Counted from the first letter of the stretch, positions 48,403 to 59,042 are shown. The stretch is 64,000 bases of DNA from Geoalkalibacter ferrihydriticus DSM 17813 (GCF_000820505.1 NZ_JWJD01000001.1:255094-319093), one strand, 5' to 3'. The notes: a model not told the origin generated them from the letters alone. Translations and numbers: made by a program.

Positions 48403-48954
48403 ATGAACAAAAACCTGTTCCTCTACTTTACTGCGTTTTTTTATGCAGGCCTCACACTGGTCGCCCTGATTCTCAATCGCCTGCTGACGGGAACCTATCT
48501 TCCCTCGCCTGTTGTGTTGAGCTGGGAGGCGGCAGGGCTAGCAGTCGCGGCGTCCGGGTTGATGATGGCGGCGGTATGGCTGCTGGTTGTCCTTGACCTG
48601 CCCTTTATGGGGCGCATTCAAGAAAAATTGGCGCAATACCAGCCGTTGCTGGCCGGCCTGAGTCAGTCAGAAAGGATTTATGTTTCTGTCCTGGCTGGTT
48701 TTTCCGAGGAATTACTGTTCCGGGGTGTTTTGCAGCCATCCTGGGGAATTGCGGTGACCAGTGTCGTTTTTGGTGCCTTGCACGCCGTCACTTTCAGTTA
48801 TTTTCTTCTGGCGACAGCCGTAAGTTTTTACCTTGGCTGGCTGTTCCAATACACTGGCAACCTGTTTGTGCCGATGGCCGCTCATGCCCTCTATGATATC
48901 TTTGCACTGAACCTGCTGGCTTGGCTTAATGCCCGCGACGAGCTGAAACGATGA
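48403..48954 (+). CDS. CPBP-family intramembrane metalloprotease
   Basis: A 183-residue membrane protein. The protease motifs are SEELLFRGVLQPSWG (EExxxR), VVFGALHAVTF (His) and AAHALYDIFALNL (HxxxD). About four to five hydrophobic segments surround them. It belongs to the CAAX-protease/bacteriocin-processing family. Substrate unknown. No good ribosome-binding site is seen, so the start is tentative. Its end is 5 bases from that of the convergent RES gene. Confidence 0.85.
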   Translation: MNKNLFLYFTAFFYAGLTLVALILNRLLTGTYLPSPVVLSWEAAGLAVAASGLMMAAVWLLVVLDLPFMGRIQEKLAQYQPLLAGLSQSERIYVSVLAGFSEELLFRGVLQPSWGIAVTSVVFGALHAVTFSYFLLATAVSFYLGWLFQYTGNLFVPMAAHALYDIFALNLLAWLNARDELKR

Positions 48955-48959
48955 GTGAT

Positions 48960-49664
48960 TTATTCAGCAGAACCATGCTGGATCTTCATCCACCCAATTC
49001 CTGGCTCGCGCTCCACCACCACGGGACTGCGGAGCGCGGGATTGAAGCGGTAGTTCAGGTAGCAGAAGTCCTGTGGATTGGAGAGGATATCCGGCGTAAA
49101 GCTTGCCAGATTAACCCCTTCGCAGCGGGCCGATCTGACCAACAGGCCATTAAGTCGCTGGTCATGGAGATAAGCCCCCAGCGGCTGGGTGAAGGCGTAG
49201 TCATCGGCGATCAGAGCCGGCCACCTTTTTTCCTTGCCGCGTAGATCGACCAGCACTCCCTGGCAGAAAACCTGAAAAATACGACGCTCCCCAAGGATCT
49301 CACGCTCCTCGTCGGGAAAAGCACTCAGGACAAATTTACGCCAGTGGTGGACGGTTTCGTAGACGGTGGTCTCCATCTCAAGTGAGCCGTACCACACTCC
49401 ATAGCGGCTGCCGTCGCTGAAGCGGGTGTGCTGCCAGGGCTGTGCAACGAAGGGGTAGCAGATCAGCGCATAGTCAAAGGGCCTGCGCACAAAGGTGTCT
49501 TTGGCTGCGGGCTTTCCCAGGCTCTCGGCGGCGACAGCGGCAGCCGAGTCCTGCTCATCCTCGGCGAGGTCATCAAAAAGATCCTGGGAATCACGAATGC
49601 TCTTGATATTGCGAAAGGGGCGTCCCTCAAAGACACGCACGCGCGAGACAAGATCGGCATACAT
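48960..49664 (-). CDS. RES-domain toxin
   Basis: A 234-residue protein with the RES domain: HTRFSDGSRYGVWYGSLEME leads into TTVYETVHHWRK, containing the conserved Arg, Glu/Tyr and Ser pattern. RES toxins resemble ADP-ribosyltransferases and destroy NAD+. An N-terminal extension (residues 1-70) includes FRNIKSIRDSQDLFDDLAED. Its ATG shares one base with the antitoxin stop (TGATG), so the toxin depends on antitoxin translation. Confidence 0.85.
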   Translation of the reverse strand: MYADLVSRVRVFEGRPFRNIKSIRDSQDLFDDLAEDEQDSAAAVAAESLGKPAAKDTFVRRPFDYALICYPFVAQPWQHTRFSDGSRYGVWYGSLEMETTVYETVHHWRKFVLSAFPDEEREILGERRIFQVFCQGVLVDLRGKEKRWPALIADDYAFTQPLGAYLHDQRLNGLLVRSARCEGVNLASFTPDILSNPQDFCYLNYRFNPALRSPVVVEREPGIGWMKIQHGSAE

Positions 49665-50080
49665 CAGCGGCCCCGTTCAAAATCCAGGTAACGGCGAATG
49701 GCCAGAAGCCCTTCGTAGCCTTCGCGCATGATGTCGAGGGGTCTGCGACCGGCAAACCGGCTGTTGGGCTGGCTGATCCAGCGATAGGCCAGATCCCGGT
49801 CATGGGGAAAAAAGATGCGCAGGGATTTATGAATGGCCAGAAGGTGGCCGGCACGCCCCAGCAAATCTACGCTGTCGGCCAGGGGCTCGCCCCTGCGGTA
49901 GCGTCCCAGGGAGGTTCTGGCCTGCGGAGAAAGGCCCAGCAGCAGGCACTGGTCTTCGGCGGAGAGATCCCAGTGCTCCAGCAACCGCATAATCATGCGT
50001 GCCAACCGGGCGCGCGTATCGCGATCACGCAAATCCGGGGACTCGGGATTCTGGTGAATTTGGCGTGCATAAGGGACCAT
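49664..50080 (-). CDS. Xre/MbcA-type antitoxin of the RES system
   Basis: A 138-residue protein. The N-terminal half contains an HTH-like segment (LEHWDLSAEDQCLLLGLSPQ), and the C-terminal half has IFFPHDRDLAYRWISQPNSR then RRPLDIMREGYEGLLAIRRY, the toxin-binding DUF2384 (MbcA/ParS) signature. It neutralises the RES toxin encoded next and should repress its own promoter through the dyad at 50094-50135. AGGAGGT lies 5 bases before the ATG. Confidence 0.87.
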   Translation of the reverse strand: MVPYARQIHQNPESPDLRDRDTRARLARMIMRLLEHWDLSAEDQCLLLGLSPQARTSLGRYRRGEPLADSVDLLGRAGHLLAIHKSLRIFFPHDRDLAYRWISQPNSRFAGRRPLDIMREGYEGLLAIRRYLDFERGR

Positions 50081-50093
50081 GCGTTACCTCCTC

Positions 50094-50135
50094 TTGTTGC
50101 AGACATTGTAACACTTGTTACATGGAGTGCAACAA
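50094..50135. promoter_or_regulatory. nested dyad operator of the RES/Xre operon
   Basis: Two perfect inverted repeats share one centre. The inner pair is TGTAACA (50107-50113) and TGTTACA (50116-50122). The outer pair is TTGTTGCA (50094-50101) and TGCAACAA (50128-50135). The spacers between inner and outer arms are both 5 bases. The promoter lies inside it, so antitoxin binding would block RNA polymerase. Confidence 0.8.
50105..50132 (-). promoter_or_regulatory. promoter of the RES/Xre operon
   Basis: On the minus strand TTGCAC (50132-50127) and TACAAT (50110-50105) are 16 bases apart, 25 bases before the antitoxin start and overlapped by the dyad operator. Confidence 0.65.
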
Positions 50136-50221
50136 AATCCGCCTGAGACCCCGAGGAAATAGCATCGACTTCGGCTTGCTCGACCGAACTCTGTCATCGC
50201 GACATCCTGACTCTATCGCCT

Positions 50222-50266
50222 AAAAGCAAAAAGGCCGACCCTTGCGGGTCGACCTTTTTGCTTTTT
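50222..50266 (-). terminator. terminator of tRNA-Pro
   Basis: A long hairpin: AAAAGCAAAAAGG and CGACCC on the left pair with GGGTCG and CCTTTTTGCTTTT on the right, with one mismatch and a TTGC loop. A/T runs on both sides allow action in either direction; it lies just downstream of tRNA-Pro on the minus strand. Confidence 0.85.
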
Positions 50267-50268
50267 TA

Positions 50269-50346
<78 letters not shown>

Positions 50347-50363
50347 TCAACCAATGCGTCGGG

Positions 50364-50392
50364 ATTATGTTGGATTCGAGGTTAAATGTCAA
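50364..50392 (-). promoter_or_regulatory. promoter of tRNA-Pro
   Basis: On the minus strand TTGACA (50392-50387) and CATAAT (50369-50364) are exactly 17 bases apart, 17 bases before the tRNA. A near-consensus sigma-70 promoter. Confidence 0.7.
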
Positions 50393-50446
50393 GCAGAAAA
50401 AACGACCCGTGAAAAACAAAAAACCTCTGTAACTTTCGATTGTTAT

Positions 50447-51748
50447 TCAAGGTTTGCGGCGATCGATGACACGCTGGGCCTTGCCTTCGTGGCGTGGTAT
50501 GGAGGTCGGCTCCACCAGCTTCACCCGCGCACGAAGCCCCAGCGTCGCGGCCAGGCGTTTTTCCACCATGCCGACGAATTCACGCTGTTTTTTCATCTCA
50601 TCAAAGAAAATTGTCTCGTTGACCTCAACCTGGACCTCCAGAGTATCCATATGTCCCTCGCGGTCAAGGACCAGCTGGTAATGGGGTTCGCAGCCCTCCA
50701 CCTGAAACAGCACTTCTTCGATCTGCGTCGGAAATACGTTGACCCCTTTGACGATGAGCATGTCGTCAGAGCGCCCACGGGTTTTTTCCATGCGCACGAG
50801 GGTGCGTCCGCATTGGCAGGTGTCGTAATGCAACCGCGTGATATCCCGGGTGCGATAGCGGATCATAGGAAAGGCTTCCTTGGTCAGGGTGGTGAGTACC
50901 AGCTCGCCCACCGCTCCAGCGGGAAGCACCTCACAGGTGTGAGGATCGATGATTTCAGGGATAAAATGATCCTCGAAAATGTGCATGCCGCACTTGAATT
51001 CACACTCCCCCGCGACCCCTGGCCCCATAACTTCTGAGAGCCCGAAGTTATCGGTGGCAAGAACACCCAGCCGCGTTTCGATCTCTCGGCGCATTTCCTC
51101 GCTCCAAGGTTCGGCACCGAACAAACCGACGCGCAACTTGAGGCTGTCCGCTCCCAAACCCATGCGATCGAGGTGATCAGCGATCGTCAACGCGTAGGAG
51201 GGCGTGCAGACCAGGGCCGAGGACTGATAGTCCTGCATAATCATAATCTGCTTTTCGGTGTTGCCGCTGGAAATGGGGATCACCGAGGCTCCGATCCGTT
51301 CGGCTCCATAGTGCAGGCCGAAAGCGCCGGTGAACAGGCCATAGCCGAAGGCGATATGCACGATGTCGTCGGCCGTTACACCGGCGGCCGTCATCATGCG
51401 CGCCACCAACTCGGTCCAGTTGTCGAGATCGTTGCGCGTATACCCGACCACGGTGGGTTTGCCCGTAGTCCCCGAAGAAGAATGAATGCGCACCACTTCG
51501 CGCAAGGGAACGGCGAACATCCCATAGGGATAATTGAGGCGCAGGTCTTCCTTGGTGGTGAAAGGAAAGTGGGCCAGGTCGGAAAGTTGTTGTAGGTCTT
51601 TTGCGCTGACGCCGGTTTCCAGAAACTTTTTCTGGTAACAGGGAACGTTGCGATAGGCGCGCTCAAGGGTGATACGCAGGTTTTCGAATTGCAGCGCTTC
51701 GAGTTTGTCGCGCCCCATGCATTCGCGATCGGGATCCCAGATCCTCAT
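50447..51748 (-). CDS. paaK: phenylacetate-CoA ligase-like enzyme (copy 1)
   Basis: A 433-residue AMP-forming aryl-CoA ligase. [19 protein letters not shown] binds [22 protein letters not shown] lies at the active site, and [15 protein letters not shown] with [16 protein letters not shown] begins the C-terminal lid. It would activate phenylacetate or similar acids, or run in reverse to make ATP from aryl-CoA. It is last in the iorA-iorB-paaK-ACT-paaK series. AGGAAGG precedes the ATG. Confidence 0.9.
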   Translation of the reverse strand: MRIWDPDRECMGRDKLEALQFENLRITLERAYRNVPCYQKKFLETGVSAKDLQQLSDLAHFPFTTKEDLRLNYPYGMFAVPLREVVRIHSSSGTTGKPTVVGYTRNDLDNWTELVARMMTAAGVTADDIVHIAFGYGLFTGAFGLHYGAERIGASVIPISSGNTEKQIMIMQDYQSSALVCTPSYALTIADHLDRMGLGADSLKLRVGLFGAEPWSEEMRREIETRLGVLATDNFGLSEVMGPGVAGECEFKCGMHIFEDHFIPEIIDPHTCEVLPAGAVGELVLTTLTKEAFPMIRYRTRDITRLHYDTCQCGRTLVRMEKTRGRSDDMLIVKGVNVFPTQIEEVLFQVEGCEPHYQLVLDREGHMDTLEVQVEVNETIFFDEMKKQREFVGMVEKRLAATLGLRARVKLVEPTSIPRHEGKAQRVIDRRKP

Positions 51749-51807
51749 GCCATACCTTCCTGAAAAGCCTCAATCCGTTTCGAGAAATACGGCCACAACC
51801 ATTCGTT

Positions 51808-52239
51808 CTACATGCAATAGACTCGCTCACCCGCCAAGACATTCACACCCTTCGCAGTCAATACCTGGATTGCGCCTTCGGTATCGTCAAAGCGAAAGAT
51901 GATCACTGCATTCTCCCCGCAGCGCTCGACAAAGGCATACATGTACTCAACATTGATGCGCGAAGAATCGAGGACTTGAAGAATACTGCTGAGTCCAAGC
52001 GGACGATCCGGTACTTCAACCGCGACCACCGCGGTCTTGTTGACGGTAAATCCTTTACTTTTGAGCACTTCGTTGGCTGCATCGGTTTTATCCACAATCA
52101 GCCGCAGAATGCCGAAATCTGAGGTATCAGCCAGGGACAGAGCGCGAATATTGACGCCTGCCTCCCCCAGAACCCGGGTGACCTCTGCCAGGCGACCCGA
52201 TTTGTTTTCGATGAAGATGGAAATCTGCTCGACTTTCAT
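51808..52239 (-). CDS. tandem ACT-domain protein
   Basis: A 143-residue protein of two ACT domains: [20 protein letters not shown] opens the first and [20 protein letters not shown] the second. ACT domains bind amino acids and regulate enzymes. A cysteine next to the end (ERVYCM) is unremarkable. It lies between two paaK copies (19 bases after one), so it may sense an aromatic amino acid for this pathway. AGGGGAG lies upstream of the ATG. Confidence 0.88.
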   Translation of the reverse strand: MKVEQISIFIENKSGRLAEVTRVLGEAGVNIRALSLADTSDFGILRLIVDKTDAANEVLKSKGFTVNKTAVVAVEVPDRPLGLSSILQVLDSSRINVEYMYAFVERCGENAVIIFRFDDTEGAIQVLTAKGVNVLAGERVYCM

Positions 52240-52258
52240 GGCTCTCCCCTCTCTTGGC

Positions 52259-53563
<1,305 letters not shown>

Positions 53564-53614
53564 GGCAACCTCTTAAATGCAGTGATGGGTGATACTCATC
53601 ACTTATCACCTTAT

Positions 53615-54193
53615 TTAGGCCTGGCGTCCCAGGGAAAACGCCTTCAGGTTTTCGTCGAGAAATCTTGCGGGCACCCGGTTTTTCATGGCCTGAACCCAGG
53701 CGTCTTCGGCGATATCCATCATCGTCGATAGCGCGCCGAGCAACACGGTGTTGACGGTACGCATATTGCCGGCCTGCACGGCCAGATCCATGCTGTTGAC
53801 AATGCGACTGCGGGGGAAGGCCGCGCGGATTTTGCCCGGAACATCCTCGGGGTAGCTTTCCTTGCCCAGGGCCACGCCCGGGGGCACAATCTGCAGGTCG
53901 CTGACCACCACCTGTGCATCCTTCTTGAGCAGCGGCAGATAGCGGTAAGATTCGAGAAGCTCAAAACCGAAGAGGATGTCCGCCTCGCCTTCGGGAATAA
54001 TGGGTGAATAAACCTTTTCACCGTAACGCACATGGGAGACGACACTGCCGCCGCGTTGAGCCATGCCGTGCACCTCGGCTTTTTTGACGTCATAGCCGCC
54101 GAGCATGAGCACTTCGGAGAGAATTTCGCTGGCGAGCAGGATACCTTGCCCACCGACACCGACCAGCAGGATGTTTTGTACTTTATTCTTCAT
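53615..54193 (-). CDS. iorB: indolepyruvate ferredoxin oxidoreductase beta subunit
   Basis: A 192-residue gamma-type domain of 2-oxoacid:ferredoxin oxidoreductase. NILLVGVGGQGILLASEILS is the opening and EVHGMAQRGGSVVSHVRYGE the conserved central motif. With IorA it oxidatively decarboxylates arylpyruvates to aryl-acetyl-CoA and reduces ferredoxin. The ATG at 54193 overlaps the iorA end by 11 bases, so the two are coupled; a longer upstream frame is an overlap artefact. Confidence 0.94.
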   Translation of the reverse strand: MKNKVQNILLVGVGGQGILLASEILSEVLMLGGYDVKKAEVHGMAQRGGSVVSHVRYGEKVYSPIIPEGEADILFGFELLESYRYLPLLKKDAQVVVSDLQIVPPGVALGKESYPEDVPGKIRAAFPRSRIVNSMDLAVQAGNMRTVNTVLLGALSTMMDIAEDAWVQAMKNRVPARFLDENLKAFSLGRQA

Positions 54194-55952
54194 GGCAGAC
54201 TCCGAAGGCACCGAATTTACAGACTTGCATACAAACCTCACATCCCACGCAGACCAACTTGTCAATCTGCGCCTGCCCCTTGGTTCCGGCAGACGGATTC
54301 CACTTTATGGCGGGACAGCCAAGCTTCAGACAGGCCTTGCAAGCGGTGCATTTCTCGGCATCGACAAAAAGCGGCGGCTTTCTTTGAATGAGGTCGCGCT
54401 TGTGCAACATGCAGGCGCGGCGCGTGATGATGACGGAGACTTCGGGACGCTCCATCTCGCGCTTGATCAGGTCGCGGGTCTCATCAAGACCGTAGGGATC
54501 GATGGTATAGACGTGCTTGACACCGACTGAGCGGCACAGAGCTTCGAGATCCACCTGATAGGAGGGATCGCCCTTGAGGCTATAACCGGTGCCGGGATGG
54601 TCCTGACGGCCGGTCATGCCCGTGGTGCTGTTGTCGAGGATGATCACGGTGGCGGTGGAGCCGTTGTAGACCATGTCGATCAGGCCGTTGATGCCGGTGT
54701 GCAGAAAAGTCGAATCGCCAATAACAGCGACCACTTTCTGCTTGTCCTCCGCCGGGAGAACCTTGCTGATTCCCGTCGCGTTGCCGATGCTGGCCCCCAT
54801 GCATACGCAGGTGTCCATAGCCGAGAGCGGCGGCATGAAACCCAGGGTGTAGCAGCCGATATCGCCGGTGACATACGCCTTGAGGCGATTGAGTTGATAA
54901 AACACACCGCGATGGGGGCAGCCCGGACACATGTTGGGCGGACGCTGCGGCAGGGTTTCCGTGGGCGTGAATCCCTGGGGAATTTCCTTCTTGTGCAGGC
55001 CGGCAGCGACCCGTCCGGGGGTCAGTTCCCCGCAGATGGGCAACAGATCCTTGCCATGCACTTCAATACCCATGGCACGCACCTGCTCTTCAATGAAGGG
55101 GTCGAGCTCTTCAATGACGTAGAGCGTCTTGCAGCGCGCAGCGAACTCGCGAATCAGGTTTTTCGGCAGCGGATGAACCAGACCGAGTTTGAGCATCTGA
55201 GCCTCAGGCAGCACTTCCTTGGCGTACTGATAGGCCACGCCGGATGTAATGACGCCAACATCGCTTTTGCCTTCCTCGATGCGGTTGAAGGGTTGGGTGC
55301 AGGACCATTCGGCCATTTTCTCCAGGCGCTCTTCCACGAAATAGTGGCGCTTGCGGGCGTTGCCGGGCAGCATGACCAGCTTGGCTGGATCACGCACCAG
55401 ACTCGGCTCGGGCAGCCCTTCCACCGGTGCCTCGGGATGAACAATAGACTTGGAGTGTGAAATACGGGTGGTCGAGCGCACCATGATGGGCGTATCGAAC
55501 TTCTCGCTCGCCTCGAAGGCCAGGCGGGTAAAGGCGCGTGCCTCCTCGCTGTCCGCGGGCTCAAACATGGGTACCTTGGCGAAGCGTGCGTAATGACGGC
55601 TGTCCTGCTCGTTCTGTGATGAGTGCAGCTCCGGGTCATCGGCGACGATTAGCACCAGGCCGCCGCGCACCCCGGTATATGACAGCGTGAACAAGGGATC
55701 GGCCGCCACGTTGACGCCGACATGTTTCATGGTGCAAAGGGCGCGCGCGCCGCCGAAACTGGCGCCAATGGCAACTTCAAGGGACACTTTTTCGTTGGGG
55801 GCCCAGGAGGAATCAATACTGGGATAAGAACGCGCGATGTTTTCGAGAATTTCCGTACTGGGCGTACCGGGATAGGCCGAAGCCACCTTGACGCCGGCCT
55901 CAAAGGCCCCGCGGGCAAAGGCTTCGTTGCCCGAAAGAATGGTCTTGTCCAT
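54183..55952 (-). CDS. iorA: indolepyruvate ferredoxin oxidoreductase alpha subunit
   Basis: A 589-residue subunit. AFEAGVKVASAYPGTPSTEI is the pyrimidine-domain start, and MGASIGNATGISKV with VIGDSTFLHTGINGLIDMVY form the thiamine-diphosphate site. Two [4Fe-4S] motifs end it: CTACKACLKLGCPAI and CVGCEVCMQVCKFGAFG. It drives aromatic amino-acid breakdown, or reverse synthesis, with ferredoxin. AAGGA lies 7 bases before the ATG at 55952. A near-consensus promoter is upstream. Confidence 0.95.
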   Translation of the reverse strand: MDKTILSGNEAFARGAFEAGVKVASAYPGTPSTEILENIARSYPSIDSSWAPNEKVSLEVAIGASFGGARALCTMKHVGVNVAADPLFTLSYTGVRGGLVLIVADDPELHSSQNEQDSRHYARFAKVPMFEPADSEEARAFTRLAFEASEKFDTPIMVRSTTRISHSKSIVHPEAPVEGLPEPSLVRDPAKLVMLPGNARKRHYFVEERLEKMAEWSCTQPFNRIEEGKSDVGVITSGVAYQYAKEVLPEAQMLKLGLVHPLPKNLIREFAARCKTLYVIEELDPFIEEQVRAMGIEVHGKDLLPICGELTPGRVAAGLHKKEIPQGFTPTETLPQRPPNMCPGCPHRGVFYQLNRLKAYVTGDIGCYTLGFMPPLSAMDTCVCMGASIGNATGISKVLPAEDKQKVVAVIGDSTFLHTGINGLIDMVYNGSTATVIILDNSTTGMTGRQDHPGTGYSLKGDPSYQVDLEALCRSVGVKHVYTIDPYGLDETRDLIKREMERPEVSVIITRRACMLHKRDLIQRKPPLFVDAEKCTACKACLKLGCPAIKWNPSAGTKGQAQIDKLVCVGCEVCMQVCKFGAFGVCHEE

Positions 55953-56012
55953 GGATGTCCTTTCCAGAGTGCCGTTCAAAGATTGAATTTGGAGAGTCTA
56001 AGCAGAACCGGG

Positions 56013-56041
56013 AATATAGATCAAGCGCGGGGAGATGTCAA
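56013..56041 (-). promoter_or_regulatory. promoter of the iorAB-paaK operon
   Basis: On the minus strand TTGACA (56041-56036) and TATATT (56018-56013) are 17 bases apart, 61 bases upstream of the iorA start. A strong sigma-70 match. Confidence 0.65.
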
Positions 56042-56065
56042 TTTCATTCAGGATTATACGGGGTT

Positions 56066-56090
56066 GGCGCCCGCCTTTGAGGCGGGCGCC
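56066..56090 (-). terminator. GC-rich hairpin after the Na/Pi cotransporter gene
   Basis: GGCGCCCGCC (56066-56075) pairs perfectly with GGCGGGCGCC (56081-56090) around a 5-base loop, 8 bases after the end of the minus-strand transporter. No T run follows, so it may act as an RNA-stabilising or weak terminator structure. Confidence 0.55.
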
Positions 56091-56097
56091 CAGGGAT

Positions 56098-57798
56098 TTA
56101 TTTGCGCCCAACCAGTGCCTTGGTCACATTGAAGGTATGGTCGCCGATCTTTTCGAAACTGTGCAGGATATCGATGAAGATCAGTCCGGGCAGCACGGCG
56201 CACTCGCCAGTATTGAGTCGAGAAATATGCCCATTGCGATAGACTTCCTCAGCCTGATTGATGCTCTTCTCGAAAAATTCGGCCTTTTCCATGACCGAAG
56301 TGTCTTCCCGCTCTACGGCATCGATAATGAAAGCCAGGAAATCCCGCGCTTTTTGCGCGATGTCGGCAACTTCCTGATCGGCCGTGCCGGAGAAGATTAT
56401 TTTCTGTTCCTGTTTGCGCTGCCCCAGCAGCCAGATTTTCTCACAGTAATCGCCAATGCGCTCCAGGTCGTTAACCATGTGCATGAGCGAAGCGATTTCC
56501 TTGTGCATCTGCGAGGAGACTGATTGCTGAGAGAGCGCCACCAGAAAATTGGTCACCTCCTTTTGCAGGAGATCGACGGTTTCCTCTTTTTTCTCAAGAG
56601 TTTCAAGCCTTTTTTTGTCATTGTCGTGCAAATACGCCATGGTTTCTTCAACCATTTCACGACAAATAAGCCCCATACGACGGGTTTCGGCACGGGCCTG
56701 TCCCAATGCAATCGGCGGCGAATTGAGTACGCGTGTATCGATGTGCTTGAGATGAAAATCCTGGACGGCATCCTCGCCGCGAATCATTATTGTCGTCAAT
56801 TTTGCCAGAATCCCGACCAAAGGCAGGAAAATCAGCGTATTGATGATATTGAAGAGAGTATGCGTATTGGCGATGTGGCGGGCTATGTAAGGCTTCTCTC
56901 CCTCCTTGAGGCCGGCACCGAAAGCATCAGCCTGAGCCTGGGTCTGCAAAACAAAATCCGCGTCGCCGGGAGTTATGGCCGAAATAATCTGGAGGAAAAA
57001 CGGAAACAACAACAGCATGTAAGTCACCCCGATGGCGTTAAACAGAAAGTGCGCCAAAGCAGTGCGTCGTGCGGCCAGATTGGTTCCCATCGCCGCCAGA
57101 TTGGCGGTGACGGTGGTGCCGATATTTTCGCCCAGAATCAGAGCAACGCTTGCCTCGAAGGTCAACAGGCCGCTGCTGGCCAGGGCCAGGGTTATGGCGA
57201 TGATCGCGGTGCTGCTCTGCACGATTACGGTCATGATCGCGCCAATGAGCACCCCCAGCAAGAGGTTGTCACCGATCAGCAGAAAAAAAGTCCGAAACTC
57301 CTCACTGGCGCGAAGGGGATCAAAGGCCTCGCGCATGATGGTGAGACCGAAAAACAACAAGCCAAAACCGAGAATCACCTCGCCAAAATAACCCCATTCA
57401 CGTTTTTTCCGGCAGAAAAGCTTGAGAAAAACACCGATTCCGATGGCCGGCAAGGCATATTTGGTGATTTTGAAGGCGATAATCTGAGCCGTGACCGTGG
57501 TGCCGATATTAGCGCCCAATACCACACCGATGGCCTGCATCAGATTCATCAGCCCAGCATTGACAAAACCCACCACCATGACGGTGGTGGCGCTCGAAGA
57601 CTGAATGATCGTGGTTACCCCGATTCCAACCAATGTCCCCATGAAGCGGTTGTTGGTGAGTGCCGCAAGAATTTGCCGCATGCGGTCGCCGGCGATTTTC
57701 TGCAAGCCCTCCGACATGATTTTCATGCCGTAAAGAAACAGGCCAAGGCCACCGAGAAGCATGAAGATCAGGGTTTCATCAAGCAGGACAGATAACAT
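56098..57798 (-). CDS. Na+/Pi-cotransporter II family protein with PhoU-like domain
   Basis: A 566-residue membrane protein. Two Na_Pi_cotrans repeats each hold the QSSSAT-type motif (GVTTIIQSSSATTVMVVGFV and IMTVIVQSSTAIIAITLALA), and a cytoplasmic helical PhoU-like domain follows (about residues 350-560). It probably takes up phosphate with sodium, or exports it; PhoU-fused members may also control this. It is monocistronic. AGAGGGAA lies 5 bases before the ATG. Confidence 0.9.
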   Translation of the reverse strand: MLSVLLDETLIFMLLGGLGLFLYGMKIMSEGLQKIAGDRMRQILAALTNNRFMGTLVGIGVTTIIQSSSATTVMVVGFVNAGLMNLMQAIGVVLGANIGTTVTAQIIAFKITKYALPAIGIGVFLKLFCRKKREWGYFGEVILGFGLLFFGLTIMREAFDPLRASEEFRTFFLLIGDNLLLGVLIGAIMTVIVQSSTAIIAITLALASSGLLTFEASVALILGENIGTTVTANLAAMGTNLAARRTALAHFLFNAIGVTYMLLLFPFFLQIISAITPGDADFVLQTQAQADAFGAGLKEGEKPYIARHIANTHTLFNIINTLIFLPLVGILAKLTTIMIRGEDAVQDFHLKHIDTRVLNSPPIALGQARAETRRMGLICREMVEETMAYLHDNDKKRLETLEKKEETVDLLQKEVTNFLVALSQQSVSSQMHKEIASLMHMVNDLERIGDYCEKIWLLGQRKQEQKIIFSGTADQEVADIAQKARDFLAFIIDAVEREDTSVMEKAEFFEKSINQAEEVYRNGHISRLNTGECAVLPGLIFIDILHSFEKIGDHTFNVTKALVGRK

Positions 57799-57898
57799 GG
57801 AGTTCCCTCTTCCCCGGTCGCCCGGGAAGAATGAAGTTTAGGCGGGAATGAACGGGGCACGCAGTCCTTGAAAAAACGGGCTGAATATAGCGGATAGA

Positions 57899-58540
57899 TC
57901 AGTTTTTTTCAACGGAAAAGGGGAAGCGAAAATCGGCGTCTTCAGATAGAGGTGTGCCGGGCAGGAAATAACGTAGTTCAAAAGACTTCATGCGGGTCAA
58001 ATCGGCAACGAAATAAACCAACCCGGAAACACGGCCGCCGGGTAGAACAACGCCTTCAGGCAGAGCCTGCGTGTAGAGATCCTGGGGAAATCGCTGGGGA
58101 AAATAAGGCAGGGAGCTGTCAAAATCAGCGGCGCGCGAGACGCGGACGGCATCCTGAAGATAATAAAAGCCCACATAGGGATAAGGAATCAGATAGAAGG
58201 AATCACGCGCAATCATTTCGTGGACTTTTTTCGGCGTAACCGGACGCATCTGATTGCCGCCTCCATCGACCAGGTAAAAACCGTCGAGGGAAAGAGGTAC
58301 ACCCTGATTGGATGAATTATCGAAGCCGATCCAAAAGGAAGTTAGATTCTCTACCATCTGGTAAGGACGCACTTCCAGATCCTGCACCCTGACGGTAAGA
58401 CTCATCTGTTCCAGTTGCTGGGTCACCGATCCGTCAGAAGGATCAACCTGGGAACCGGCCAGGGGTTGTGGCACCACTTTGACGCCACAGCCGCCGAGAA
58501 ACACAAAGGAACACAAGATTATCAGAATTACTCGATTCAT
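57899..58540 (-). CDS. lipoprotein, function unknown
   Basis: A 213-residue protein with a lipoprotein signal (ILIILCSFVFLGGCGVK, Cys18). The mature part has no motif I recognise; LEVRPYQMVENLTSFWIGFD and VSGLVYFVADLTRMKSFELR look like beta-sandwich strands. It is the last of four closely spaced genes, starting 2 bases after the cyclic-nucleotide-binding gene, with GGAGGT before its ATG. Attachment to a membrane is inferred. Confidence 0.75.
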   Translation of the reverse strand: MNRVILIILCSFVFLGGCGVKVVPQPLAGSQVDPSDGSVTQQLEQMSLTVRVQDLEVRPYQMVENLTSFWIGFDNSSNQGVPLSLDGFYLVDGGGNQMRPVTPKKVHEMIARDSFYLIPYPYVGFYYLQDAVRVSRAADFDSSLPYFPQRFPQDLYTQALPEGVVLPGGRVSGLVYFVADLTRMKSFELRYFLPGTPLSEDADFRFPFSVEKN

Positions 58541-58542
58541 TT

Positions 58543-59028
58543 TTAGTGACCTCCGGCATGGTGAGGCGATTTGCCCAGTGCAAAACGCAGCATCTGGTGA
58601 TAATCCTCTTCAGCGGCTCGCACTCGCTCGCTGAACACCCGCAGGATGTTGCGCATCAGCTTCATTCCCAGGCGGGGATGGCGATCGCAAAGACGGTTGA
58701 ATTCTTTTCGGGTCAGATTGAGCAGACAGGCGGCTTCGACAATACGCGCCGTCACCGGACGGCGGCCCTGGATCACAACAGCCAGCTCGCCGAAAACCTC
58801 CTCCGGACCCAGAATGATCAGCGTTCGCTCCTCCCCTTCGGCGGTTGCCTTCGAGATTTGCACGGCACCGCTTTGGATGAGATAGAGGCTTTCCCCGGGC
58901 ATGTTTTCGATAAAGACGGTGGTTCCTTCAACCATGGTCTTTTCATTGAAGGAATCAGCCAGCAGGACCAGCTCCCCCTCGTCGAGGCCCTTGAGCAAAG
59001 CACAGTTTTCAAGACCAGCAAAAGCCAT
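58543..59028 (-). CDS. stand-alone cyclic-nucleotide-binding domain protein
   Basis: A 161-residue protein comprising a CAP-family cyclic-nucleotide-binding domain and a short helical tail. EGTTVFIENMPGESLYLIQS begins the jelly roll, and EEVFGELAVVIQGRRPVTAR is the phosphate-binding cassette with its Glu and Arg. No DNA-binding HTH follows, so it is not a CRP-type regulator. It lies in an envelope operon after a small OmpA-like gene (14-base gap). AGGGGA lies before its ATG. Confidence 0.82.
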   Translation of the reverse strand: MAFAGLENCALLKGLDEGELVLLADSFNEKTMVEGTTVFIENMPGESLYLIQSGAVQISKATAEGEERTLIILGPEEVFGELAVVIQGRRPVTARIVEAACLLNLTRKEFNRLCDRHPRLGMKLMRNILRVFSERVRAAEEDYHQMLRFALGKSPHHAGGH

Positions 59029-59042
59029 TGGATCCCCTGCGG

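Noticed and set aside
53575-53610. Overlapping short inverted repeats GTGATG/CATCAC and GGTGATA/TATCACC between iorB and paaK
   Set aside because: Arms are short and no T run follows; no regulatory role can be supported.
56524-57795. Antisense frame of 423 codons opposite the Na/Pi cotransporter
   Set aside because: Composition is that of a reversed membrane protein and the sense gene has clear repeats and motifs.
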